From positions 1 through 42,109 of the forward strand of contig SHYW01000038.1 in NCBI GenBank assembly GCA_009692615.1: a stretch of 42,109 nucleotides of DNA. The letters run 5' to 3'. The notes beneath the pieces are model-generated. The model had not been told where the DNA came from, searched no databases, and saw only the letters and a program-made list of their open reading frames with translations. How positions within the stretch are numbered: the stretch's first letter is position 1; each line of letters begins with the position of its first letter. The stretch comes from Deltaproteobacteria bacterium (GTDB lineage: Bacteria; Desulfobacterota; Binatia; UBA9968). The translations under genes were made by a program, and so were the position numbers. Positions 15,916-23,238 of the stretch are shown one piece after another.

Positions 15916-16797
15916 ATGTATCCAGCGAGTTTTGAATATTTACGGCCGAGGGGCGTGGCCGAAGCGCTGGCGCTGTTGCGCCAGCATGGCGACGACGCGA
16001 AAATTTTAGCCGGCGGCCAGAGTTTGGTGCCGATGATGAAACTGCGCGTGGCGCGGCCGAAATATTTGATCGACATTCATCGCATTAGCGATTTGAGCTA
16101 CATCCGCGAGGATGCGGGCGTGCTTCGTATCGGTGCGATGACGCGCCATATCGAAATCGAAGAGTCGGCGCTGGTAAAAAATACTTTGCCCATGCTCGCC
16201 GAGGCGGCGAGCGAGATCGGCGACGCGCAGGTGCGCAACCGCGGCACCATCGGCGGCGGCTTGGCCGAGGCCGATCCGTGCGGCGATTACGGCGCGGCGG
16301 CGTTGGCGCTCAATGGTCAGTTGAAATGCCTCAGCCCGCGCGGCGAGCGCATGATTCCCGCCGCGGAATTTTTCACTTTCGCGTACAGCACGGTATTGGC
16401 GTTTGATGAAATTCTCACCGAAGTGATTTTGCCGTTGCCGGACCAGTGCAGCGCGGGAGTTTACGTGAAGCTCGAACGGGTCGCCGGCGACTTCGCCATC
16501 GCCAGCGCCGCGGTGCAGTTGAGTCTGGATAAACGCGGCGCATGCAGCGCCATCGGCATTGGCGTCACCGGCGGCCATTCGGTGCCGACCAAAGGCGTTG
16601 CCGTCGAAGCGTTACTGCGCGGCAAAAAAATTACCCGAGAGCTGATCGAGCAGGCGGGCGCCTTGATTCAACAAGGCACCGAGCCCATCGAAGACATGCG
16701 CGGCTCGGCGGCCTACAAAACCAAAGCGCTCGGCGCGATCTTGCGCCGTTCGATCGCCGAAGCGCTGCGTCGGGCAGAGGCGAAGCGGTCGACGTAA
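15916..16797 (+). CDS. Molybdenum hydroxylase FAD-binding (medium) subunit
   Basis: The 293-residue protein has the CoxM-type FAD motifs AGGQSLVP (residues 32-39) and TIGGGLAEADP (111-121), plus the C-terminal CO_deh_flav domain (YVKLERVAGDFAIASAAV). It takes electrons from the two iron-sulphur clusters and hands them to an acceptor. The ATG at 15916 begins 2 bases after the preceding stop; a longer frame from 15871 would overlap the binding-protein gene and is rejected. It is separated from its partner subunits by the hydrolase and binding-protein genes, an unusual order. Confidence 0.93.
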   Translation: MYPASFEYLRPRGVAEALALLRQHGDDAKILAGGQSLVPMMKLRVARPKYLIDIHRISDLSYIREDAGVLRIGAMTRHIEIEESALVKNTLPMLAEAASEIGDAQVRNRGTIGGGLAEADPCGDYGAAALALNGQLKCLSPRGERMIPAAEFFTFAYSTVLAFDEILTEVILPLPDQCSAGVYVKLERVAGDFAIASAAVQLSLDKRGACSAIGIGVTGGHSVPTKGVAVEALLRGKKITRELIEQAGALIQQGTEPIEDMRGSAAYKTKALGAILRRSIAEALRRAEAKRST

Positions 16798-16834
16798 ACG
16801 GGCAGAAAGTTTTTTTGGCGGGTTGTCAGCTTAC

Positions 16835-17908
16835 ATGAGAGGAGTCTTCACCACGAAGGTCACGAAGGACACGAAGGTTTCGGATAATTGGAACTCCGAA
16901 CTTCGTGTCCTTCGTGCCTTCGTGGTGAATTCGACTTTGTTCATTCTTGCCTCGCTCGGCACTGCGTCATATGCCACGCAGACGGCGGCGCCGCTCGCCA
17001 ACGTTACCATCGCTTACACTTCGGTTTCGCCGCAGTACGCGCCGGTGTGGATCGCCAAGGAGGCGGGCTTGTTCAGAAAGAACGGTGTCAATGCCCAGCT
17101 GGTTTACATGCGCGGTGGGATCATCGCCACTCAGGCGTTGGTGAGCAATGACGTGCAGTTCATCAATGCCGGCGGCGGCGGAGTGGTCGATGCGATGCTC
17201 GGCGGCGCGGATATTTTCATCGTCGCCAGTCCGATCAATCAAGAGCCGCAGGTGTTGGTGGCGCGCCGCGAAATAAATGATATCGCCCAGCTCAAAGGCA
17301 AAAAGTTAGCGGTCAACAGTCTTGCCGGTCCGGCGATGTTGTCGCTGAAGATGATTCTCGCCGCCGCCGGCCTTGACCCCGAGCGCGATGTCAGCTACCT
17401 AGCCACCGGTCCGAGCGGCAGCCGTTTCGGCGCGCTGCAATTAGGCCAGGTGGACGCGACCCCGTTGGCACCGCCGTTTACTTTGGCGGCGCGCAAAGCC
17501 GGTTACACATTTTTCGAAAATATTCCGGCCATGAAAGATTCGGAATTACCCAACGGGGCGCTGATCACCAGCAGAAAATATTTCGACGCCGAGCCGACGG
17601 TGAGCGAGGCGGTGATCAAGTCGGTGATCGAAGGGATTCATTTCTACAAGAGCGAGCGCGTCAAAACCACGGCGATCATGAAAAAATATATGCAGCTGGA
17701 AAACGCCGAAGAGCTGCTGGAGACTTACAATTTCTACGTCAAACTGCTCGCCGAAAAACCCTATCCTTCGGCCAAGGGCATTCAGACGATTCTCGATTGG
17801 TCGAAACGGGCGGATGCCAAAAAGGCCAGCCCGGCGCAGTTCATTCAGACCAAGGTTATCGAAAAGTTGGACAAGCAAGGATTTATCGACGGACTGTATC
17901 GGCGTTAA
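16835..17908 (+). CDS. NMT1-type ABC substrate-binding protein (orphan), 5' end inside a dispersed repeat
   Basis: The mature part is a normal NMT1-like binding protein: ANVTIAYTSVSPQYAPVWIA, AGLFRKNGVNAQLVYMRGG, GGGVVDAMLGGADIF, QLKGKKLAVNSLAG. The export signal reads LRAFVVNSTLFILASLGTAS with cleavage near YA-TQ. The start is uncertain. ATG 16835 (with GGAG after it) gives an N-terminus encoded by the CACGAAG repeat (VFTTKVTKDTKV...). GTG 16925 would give a very short leader lacking positive charge. The repeat is open in this frame throughout. The native start was probably lost or replaced when the repeat arrived. No permease is nearby. Confidence 0.8.
   Translation: MRGVFTTKVTKDTKVSDNWNSELRVLRAFVVNSTLFILASLGTASYATQTAAPLANVTIAYTSVSPQYAPVWIAKEAGLFRKNGVNAQLVYMRGGIIATQALVSNDVQFINAGGGGVVDAMLGGADIFIVASPINQEPQVLVARREINDIAQLKGKKLAVNSLAGPAMLSLKMILAAAGLDPERDVSYLATGPSGSRFGALQLGQVDATPLAPPFTLAARKAGYTFFENIPAMKDSELPNGALITSRKYFDAEPTVSEAVIKSVIEGIHFYKSERVKTTAIMKKYMQLENAEELLETYNFYVKLLAEKPYPSAKGIQTILDWSKRADAKKASPAQFIQTKVIEKLDKQGFIDGLYRR
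16847..16929. repeat. CACGAAG-type palindromic repeat overlapping a gene start
   Basis: The left arm has three 9-base units (CCACGAAGGTCACGAAGGAC), with a matching right arm ending TTCGTGCCTTCGTGGTGAA. The loop (TTCGGATAATTGGAACTCCGAA) is the reverse complement, with small changes, of the loop in the copies at 39080 and 40302, so this copy sits in the opposite orientation. It lies across the 5' end of the binding-protein gene. Confidence 0.85.
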
Positions 17909-17930
17909 GGCCGAGTGAAATTGTCGCATC

Positions 17931-17954
17931 GGCAAGGGGCGTCTCGCCCTTGCC
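17931..17954. terminator. GC-rich hairpin after binding-protein gene
   Basis: GGCAAGGGGCG and CGCCCTTGCC pair with one bulge and a short loop. The hairpin lies between the binding-protein stop and the bicupin start. There is no T run, so it may be an RNA-stabilising hairpin rather than a true terminator. Confidence 0.4.
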
Positions 17955-17979
17955 CAGGTCGGCTGAAAAGGTAATTCAC

Positions 17980-19119
17980 ATGGAAGAGCGTTGGCCCTGG
18001 GAAGATGAAAAATCCGCAGCGATCGATCCGCACGCGCAGCAGTGCGCCGAAGAAGCGTTCAAAAATAAACTGCCCCACGTGATCAAGCCGTTGGCGGTGC
18101 AGGGCACGGTGATGGGCAAGAGCAGCCCGCACCAGACCGGCGATATCGTTTGCTACGATTATCTCAAGCGCGCGCCGCTCTACGATCTGACCGGCCATTT
18201 TTCCGATATCAAACCGAAAGCGCCGGTGCGCGGCGCCCATCGCCATATTAGCGCGCCGACTTTGTTCTGCGTCAGCGGGCGGGGCTGGGAAGGCAACGAC
18301 GGCAAGATTTACTGGTTCAATACTTACGACATGCTGGTGGTGCCGCCGTTCACGATTCATCAACATGGCGGCGATGAGCAGATCGGCGCGGAGATTTTCG
18401 TGCCCCAGAGCCGGATGTTCAGTCTGCTCGGTTTGACCAAGCGCGAGCAGATCAAGTTTGGCGAGAAGCCAACCTTTTCGCAAAATACCGAGCCGCTTTA
18501 CGATGACGAAAAGAAGCTGATTGGCTACCGGATTAAAAAAGGCGTGCTCGGCATCAAAGAAGATATCGACGTGATGCTCGGCGCCGATCAAGAGACCGAA
18601 GCGGTGTTTCAGGGCCGCAAGAACGCCGAACCGTGGCAGGGGCCGGTGGCTAACACCTACGACCGCTATTTGAAGATGTTCCAAGACGAAGGCTGTTTTT
18701 GCAATGACCTAACCCATGTGGTGGCATTTGAAGATCAACCCTGGGAATGGTCCCGCCAGGGCAAGCTCAAATGGTTCACTCATCCCGAGATGAACAGCGC
18801 GGCGCGCCGGTTGTGGCTTTACATGCAGGAAATTGCCGCCGGCACCCGGTCGGGAAAGCACCGCCACATGATGGAAGAACAGATTCTGGTGCTGCGCGGC
18901 CGCGGCCACGACGTTCACGACGGCCAGCGCTGGAACTGGGAGCGCGGCGATCTGATCAACATCCCGGCGATGACCGAGCACCAACATTTCAATGACGACG
19001 ATCGCGACCCGGCGCTATTTTTGGTGTCGATGCCGAGCGTCAGCGCCGATCTTGGGCTGGGCGGCATCGTGCAGATCGAAGATGCGCCGGATTACGCCGA
19101 TCATTCCGGCTCGGAGTGA
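17980..19119 (+). CDS. Bicupin protein, probable metal-dependent dioxygenase
   Basis: The 379-residue protein has two cupin barrels. The first has H87-x-H89 (GAHRHISAPTLFCVSGRGW) with H127/H129 (FTIHQH). The second has H294-x-H296 (GKHRHMMEEQILVLRGRG) with H334/H336 (MTEHQH). Both barrels keep a full metal site. The overall plan is like gentisate-type ring-cleavage enzymes but with a long inter-domain segment (about 150-280), so I do not assign a substrate. The ATG at 17980 follows AAAAGG; a longer frame from 17797 overlaps the previous gene and is rejected. It may pair functionally with the preceding binding protein. Confidence 0.75.
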   Translation: MEERWPWEDEKSAAIDPHAQQCAEEAFKNKLPHVIKPLAVQGTVMGKSSPHQTGDIVCYDYLKRAPLYDLTGHFSDIKPKAPVRGAHRHISAPTLFCVSGRGWEGNDGKIYWFNTYDMLVVPPFTIHQHGGDEQIGAEIFVPQSRMFSLLGLTKREQIKFGEKPTFSQNTEPLYDDEKKLIGYRIKKGVLGIKEDIDVMLGADQETEAVFQGRKNAEPWQGPVANTYDRYLKMFQDEGCFCNDLTHVVAFEDQPWEWSRQGKLKWFTHPEMNSAARRLWLYMQEIAAGTRSGKHRHMMEEQILVLRGRGHDVHDGQRWNWERGDLINIPAMTEHQHFNDDDRDPALFLVSMPSVSADLGLGGIVQIEDAPDYADHSGSE

Positions 19120-19177
19120 AAGGAATTCACTTCAGAGATCCTAGGACGGCAACGCCGCAACCGAATGGGAAAGAGTT

Positions 19178-19276
19178 ATTCACCATGAAGGCCATGGTTC
19201 GATTGTGCTCACCACATGTGACGAGTACGAAGTTCGAAAAATTATTTATCCGGACCCTTCGTGTCCTTCGTGGTGA
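19178..19276. repeat. Degenerate CACGAAG-type palindromic repeat
   Basis: Diverged left arm (TTCACCATGAAGGCCATGG ... GAGTACGAAGTTCG), loop with ATTATTTATCCGGA, and a better-kept right arm (CCCTTCGTGTCCTTCGTGGTGA). It has the same orientation as the copies at 39080 and 40302. Confidence 0.6.
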
Positions 19277-19329
19277 GAGGGTATTTTTCATTGAGCACCG
19301 CAACTTGGGAACAGTGGCGTAAAAAATTA

Positions 19330-19565
19330 GCGCAGGCTGCACAAATTGGCGACTATTCGAAGCAAACCGCCAACCAACGGGTCTCGGCCTGAACCCCGTC
19401 GGTTCCCGTAACATGAAACTAGCGGTCTTGAGATATCTTTTGATATCTCCAAAGGGATGCTCGGCCCGTATCTTCTTACGATCATAGATCTCCTTGGATG
19501 CTTCATCCTGTCTACGATTCGAATTTGAGCTTGTCGTGTTAATGGGCGAACCGAACGATCTTTTA
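19330..19565 (-). pseudogene. Transposase relic (IS5/IS1182-like DDE, C-terminal part)
   Basis: On the minus strand one frame reads DEASKEIYDRKKIRAEHPFG followed by DIKRYLKTASFML. This is the conserved C-terminal Y-x-R-K-K...E-x-x-F-G-x-I-K block of IS5/IS1182/IS4-type DDE transposases. It then shifts frame to TDGVQAETRWLAVCFE and meets a stop. At least one frameshift and several missing domains mark it as dead. It is a different family from the IS at the window ends. Confidence 0.7.
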
Positions 19566-19759
19566 CCGCAACTTGGCCGTGGTGCACACCCCGTAATGTG
19601 GCCAGCCCTGACAGCAGCTTCGCCCTTTTCTTAACCTCGTTTTTAGCATATCCATACGATAATTCGTTTGCCAAATTCTAATCTCGAATGAATTGTGAAC
19701 TCTCCACCTTCACCGTAAAGAGCTCGAAGTACGCCAATAGGGATTCGAGATTTGTCGGG

Positions 19760-19795
19760 GCAACCCCCTGTGGTAGTCCTTCCGAAGGGGGTTGC
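19760..19795. other. Perfect 9-base-pair hairpin upstream of ThDP genes
   Basis: GCAACCCCC (19760-19768) pairs with GGGGGTTGC (19787-19795) around an 18-base loop that contains a smaller AGTCCTTCCGAAGG symmetry. It ends 43 bases before the ThDP alpha-subunit ATG, so it may lie in the leader RNA. No T run follows. Confidence 0.4.
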
Positions 19796-19838
19796 AATTG
19801 CGTCAGGCGATTTTCCCTGCTAATTCACATTACCAACT

Positions 19839-20345
19839 ATGAAAGACGAACTCGCTCGACGACTGGTGCAAAGTCTCAAGGACGCTGGGATTAATTTCGT
19901 CACTTATCTTCCCGAGACGCGCTTGAGTCAGATCGTGCCGTTGATTCGTGACGATCCCGACATGGAACTGATCGCCGTGGCTAATGAGTCGGAGGCGATC
20001 ACCATCGCCGCCGGCGCGACGCTCGGCGGCAAGCAGGCGGCGGTGTACATGGAAAACACCGGCATCTATACTTCCTGTTATCCCTTGGTTACGGTGGGCA
20101 AGCAGTTGGGCGTGCCGCTCTTGCTGGTGATCGCCTATCTCGGCGGCGTGCCCGACTTGCGCAATAGTTTTCTCTACGCCACCATCGGCAAACATTCGAT
20201 TCCCGTGCTTGATGGCGTCGGTATCGACCATGCGCTGATCGAAGACGGCGCGAAACTCGAAATCAAAATCAAAGACGCGGTGCGGGCGGCCAATTCTTTG
20301 CGCGCGCCCTACGCACTCTTGTTCGCCGGGGAGTTTTCCGAATGA
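19839..20345 (+). CDS. ThDP-dependent decarboxylase alpha subunit (sulfopyruvate/phosphonopyruvate decarboxylase-like)
   Basis: The 168-residue protein is the pyrimidine-binding half of a ThDP enzyme. The activating glutamate is E50 in ANESEAITIAAGATLGGKQA, followed by VYMENTGIYTSCYPLVT, as in sulfopyruvate decarboxylase ComD. These enzymes decarboxylate 2-oxo acids to aldehydes. The beta half follows with a 4-base ATGA overlap, so the two subunits are translationally coupled. The 2-oxo substrate cannot be told from sequence; the downstream TctC-type protein suggests a carboxylate. Confidence 0.85.
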   Translation: MKDELARRLVQSLKDAGINFVTYLPETRLSQIVPLIRDDPDMELIAVANESEAITIAAGATLGGKQAAVYMENTGIYTSCYPLVTVGKQLGVPLLLVIAYLGGVPDLRNSFLYATIGKHSIPVLDGVGIDHALIEDGAKLEIKIKDAVRAANSLRAPYALLFAGEFSE

Positions 20346-20944
20346 TTCGCTACGAATGTTTACAATTGCTGGCGACTAAGATGACCGATCAATTAGTGGT
20401 GACATCGCAAAGCGGTCAGCGCATTGAGTGGTCGCATCTGTCGCGCCATGAAGGCAATTTGTTGGTCGGCATGATGGGCTGCGCCATCGGCGTCGCCACC
20501 GGCTTGGCGCTCGCGCTACCGCATCGCAAAGTCATCGCGCTCGATTCCGACGGCAGCGTGCTGTTGTCTTTGTTCAACTTGCCGACGCTGGGCAACTTGC
20601 AGCCGAAAAATTTGATCGTCTACGTGTTCGACAACGGCGTCTACAGCGGCAGCCGCATCAGTTATCCGACGGCGACTTCGGGCAACACCGATCTCGCCGC
20701 CATGGCACGCGGCGCGGGTATTAAAAACGCGCAGACGATCCGCGACTTCGATGAGTTTAAAAAATCCGGCGTCGACGCTTTGACTCGCAATGAGCTCGGC
20801 TTCTTCGTCTGCAAAGTCGACGAGAGCTTGATGCACCGCGAGATTCCCCGGCCCAATACCGATCTGGCTGAAAACAAGTACACCTTCGTGCGTTATCTCG
20901 AACGGACCGAAGAGCGGGCGATTCCGTTCGTCGGGCGCGGCTAA
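20342..20944 (+). CDS. ThDP-dependent decarboxylase beta subunit (ComE-like)
   Basis: The 200-residue protein is the diphosphate-binding half: GMMGCAIGVATGLALALPHR, then DSDGS (68-72) with N98 in VFDNGVYSG. This is the GDG-(x)n-N motif that binds ThDP through Mg2+. The motif starts DSDGS instead of the common GDGS, but Asp70-Gly71-Ser72 are kept. The C-terminal tail (about 150-200) is polar. It overlaps the alpha gene by four bases and is followed 23 bases later by the TctC-type gene. Confidence 0.85.
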   Translation: MIRYECLQLLATKMTDQLVVTSQSGQRIEWSHLSRHEGNLLVGMMGCAIGVATGLALALPHRKVIALDSDGSVLLSLFNLPTLGNLQPKNLIVYVFDNGVYSGSRISYPTATSGNTDLAAMARGAGIKNAQTIRDFDEFKKSGVDALTRNELGFFVCKVDESLMHREIPRPNTDLAENKYTFVRYLERTEERAIPFVGRG

Positions 20945-20967
20945 TTTTCATTCATTAGGAGAGTATC

Positions 20968-21993
20968 ATGGGAAAATATTTTCGCCGTTTGGCGTTGGCT
21001 CTGATTTTAGTTGTCATTAGTCAGTTGTCGGTTGACGCGCAGGAGTACAAGGACAAGACGCTGACTATCGTCGTCGGTTATTCGCCCGGCGGTTCCTTCG
21101 ATCTGTACGCGCGGGTGATCGCGCGCTACATCGGTCGCTATTTGCCGGGCAATCCCAACCGCATCGTAGAGAACATGACCGGCGCCGGCGGCATCATCGC
21201 CGCCAATCATCTCTACAATCGCGTCAAGCCCGACGGTTTGACTATCGGCGGGTGGGCCTCGCCGCTGGTGTTGCAACACATCATGGGCAACGACGCAGCG
21301 CAATTCGACGGCCGCAAGTTCGGCTATCTCGGCGTGCCGAGTCCCTACGACACGGTGTGCACGTTCAACCAGCAGAGCGGCATTACCAAAATGGACGATT
21401 GGATCAACGCCAAGCGGCCGCAAAAGATTTCCACCATCGGCCCCGGAACCAGCACCTCGGACATTCCCAAACTGCTCAAAGCCGCGCTCAATTTGCCGAT
21501 GGACGTGATCGACGGCTACAAAGGCGGCGCCGACGCGCGCTTGGCGGTGGAGTCGGGCGAGGTCGACGGCTACTGCGGCTCGTGGGGCACGGTGGAGACG
21601 GTATGGCGCAGCGCCTACGACAGCAAAAAAATCGTCCCGGTATTGCAAGCGTCGTTGAAGTCGTTGCCAAAGTATAAACAGATCCCGTCGGCGATCAGTT
21701 ACGCCAAGAGCGAAGAGGCGCGTGAACTTCTCACCATCGCCGACAACGTGCATGTGGTGCAGTTTCCATTCACCGTGCCGCCCGGCATGGCAAAGGAGCG
21801 GCTCGAATCGTTGCAGCGCGCGTTCATGCGGACATTGAAAGACCCCGATCTCATCGCCGAAGCGAAGCGCGCCCAGCTCGATGTCGACCCGTTGGACGGC
21901 CCGACCATCGCGAAAACCTTAAGCGGACTTTACGATCTGAAACCGGCGACGGTGGCGCGGTTGAAGGATATTTTGTTGCCGAAGAAAAAATAA
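20968..21993 (+). CDS. TctC/Bug-family tripartite tricarboxylate transporter binding protein (orphan)
   Basis: The 341-residue protein has a signal peptide (MGKYFRRLALALILVVISQL, cleavage near VDA-QE). Hallmarks of the Bug/TctC family follow: IVVGYSPGGSFDLYARVIAR, GAGGIIAANHLYN and PDGLTIG. Such proteins capture carboxylates for TctAB transporters. No tctA or tctB is in the window. It follows the ThDP decarboxylase genes with TAGGAGAG before its ATG, so it is likely in the same operon and may bring in a carboxylate substrate. Confidence 0.92.
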   Translation: MGKYFRRLALALILVVISQLSVDAQEYKDKTLTIVVGYSPGGSFDLYARVIARYIGRYLPGNPNRIVENMTGAGGIIAANHLYNRVKPDGLTIGGWASPLVLQHIMGNDAAQFDGRKFGYLGVPSPYDTVCTFNQQSGITKMDDWINAKRPQKISTIGPGTSTSDIPKLLKAALNLPMDVIDGYKGGADARLAVESGEVDGYCGSWGTVETVWRSAYDSKKIVPVLQASLKSLPKYKQIPSAISYAKSEEARELLTIADNVHVVQFPFTVPPGMAKERLESLQRAFMRTLKDPDLIAEAKRAQLDVDPLDGPTIAKTLSGLYDLKPATVARLKDILLPKKK

Positions 21994-22028
21994 AAACATG
22001 ATCGCGTCGGAGATGACGGAGAATGTCT

Positions 22029-22058
22029 TGTAGGGGCGCAGCATGCTGCGCCCCTACA
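22029..22058. repeat. 30-base perfect palindrome, GTAGGGGCG family
   Basis: The left half TGTAGGGGCGCAGCA is exactly complementary to the right half, with no loop. The same GTAGGGGCG head appears at 24497 and 25827. It lies between two binding-protein genes, just before the ribosome site (AGGAAG) of the second. This is a REP-like dispersed palindrome. Confidence 0.8.
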
Positions 22059-22067
22059 CAGGAAGTG

Positions 22068-23039
22068 ATGTCGATCCGGTACAATCTGCAAATTGCAATC
22101 GCCATCAAGTTTGCGGTGATTTTGTTTCTTTGCGCCGCGTTGCGCGAAAGCGACGCCGCCGAGCGTCCCCGCGAGCGCGTGCGCATCGGGGTGTCGTCGA
22201 AGTCCATCGGCTTCTTCGATATTTGGGTGGCGCATGAAAAAGGTTTTTTTCGCAAGTATGGATTCGATTCCGAAGTCATCACCATGCGGCCGAATCTTTC
22301 CGTGGTCGCGGTGCAGGCGGGGGAGATCGATTACACGATGATGACCAGCACGGCGATTCGCTCGGCGGTGAAAGGTTTGCCGCTCAAGCTGGTCACCATC
22401 GGCCTCAAGTCTTCATTCCACGCTTTGGTCGGCCGCGAGAGTTTCAAATCGGCGGCGGAGCTCAAAGGCAAGAAGATCGCGATCTCCAACGTCGGCGCGA
22501 CGGATGATTTAGTCGCCCGGGCGATCTTGCAGAAAGCCGGCCTCGATCCGCGCCGGGATGTCGCGATGATGTCGGTGGGCGCGTCGGAGACGCGCTTTCA
22601 ATCGTTGATCTCCGGTCAGATGGACGCGGCGACGTTATCGTTGCCGCATTCGGTGTTGGCCAAGCAGCAAGGTTTCCGCTTTCTCGGCACCGCCGGCGAC
22701 GTCCTGCACGTTCCCTTCACCGGTTTGTCGACCAGCACGGCAAAAATTCAGCGCGACCGTGAAGCGATCAAGCGGATGATTCAAGCGCAGATGGAATCGA
22801 TGCGCTGGATCAAAAATCAGAAGAGCGACGCGATTCAGTTCCTGCGCCAGTTCTTCGGCACCGACGAGTCCACCGCCGTCGAATCCTACAACGTCTACGC
22901 GCCGCTAATCATCGACGACGTACGCGTCACCGCGGAGGCGGTGCGGGCGATCCTAGATTCCGAAGGCGCGACGAATATTCTTTGGACGCAAGTGGCGGAT
23001 GCGTCGTTGGTGGAGGAAGTGTTGCAGAAGGGCCGGTAA
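22068..23039 (+). CDS. NMT1-type ABC substrate-binding protein (orphan)
   Basis: The 323-residue protein has a signal sequence (YNLQIAIAIKFAVILFLCAA) and then the NMT1 fold: RVRIGVSSKSIGFFDIWVAH, GFFRKYGFDSEVITM, AGEIDYTMMTSTAIRSAV, ELKGKKIAISNVGAT. The ATG at 22068 is chosen because AGGAAG lies just upstream; a longer frame from 22023 would translate the palindromic repeat. It is probably the end of the operon starting at 19839. There are no transport partners nearby. The gene converges with the alcohol dehydrogenase. Confidence 0.9.
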   Translation: MSIRYNLQIAIAIKFAVILFLCAALRESDAAERPRERVRIGVSSKSIGFFDIWVAHEKGFFRKYGFDSEVITMRPNLSVVAVQAGEIDYTMMTSTAIRSAVKGLPLKLVTIGLKSSFHALVGRESFKSAAELKGKKIAISNVGATDDLVARAILQKAGLDPRRDVAMMSVGASETRFQSLISGQMDAATLSLPHSVLAKQQGFRFLGTAGDVLHVPFTGLSTSTAKIQRDREAIKRMIQAQMESMRWIKNQKSDAIQFLRQFFGTDESTAVESYNVYAPLIIDDVRVTAEAVRAILDSEGATNILWTQVADASLVEEVLQKGR

Positions 23040-23112
23040 GTTTGTCGCTTCCTCAATGACTTTCAACTTAAAATTCTTTCGACCTATCCTATGGGCTTTG
23101 GACGAAGAAATC

Positions 23113-23196
23113 ATTAACCACGAAAAGCACGAAACACACGAAAATAAGATCCAGAAACTTCCGACCTTTCGTGTCGTTCGTGTGTTTTGTGGTTGA
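23113..23196. repeat. CACGAAA-type palindromic repeat between convergent genes
   Basis: The left arm (TTAACCACGAAAAGCACGAA ...) and right arm (... TTCGTGTGTTTTGTGGTTGA) form a long imperfect hairpin. It sits between the stops of two convergent genes, where it could end transcription in both directions. Confidence 0.7.
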
Positions 23197-23238
23197 TTTC
23201 CGATGGGTCCGAGCTGAGTCTTTGCTGATCCAAGCAAT

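Larger units (their letters stand above)
19120..19838. other. 719-base gene-poor junction
   Basis: This stretch has no intact gene. It contains a worn CACGAAG repeat (19178-19276), a minus-strand transposase relic (about 19330-19565) and a GC-rich hairpin (19760-19795). It separates the bicupin from the ThDP-enzyme genes and looks like an old insertion and rearrangement site. Confidence 0.7.

Noticed and set aside
17797-17979. Longer N-terminus for the second bicupin
   Set aside because: It overlaps the end of the binding-protein gene in another frame and translates a hairpin; the ATG at 17980 is well placed.
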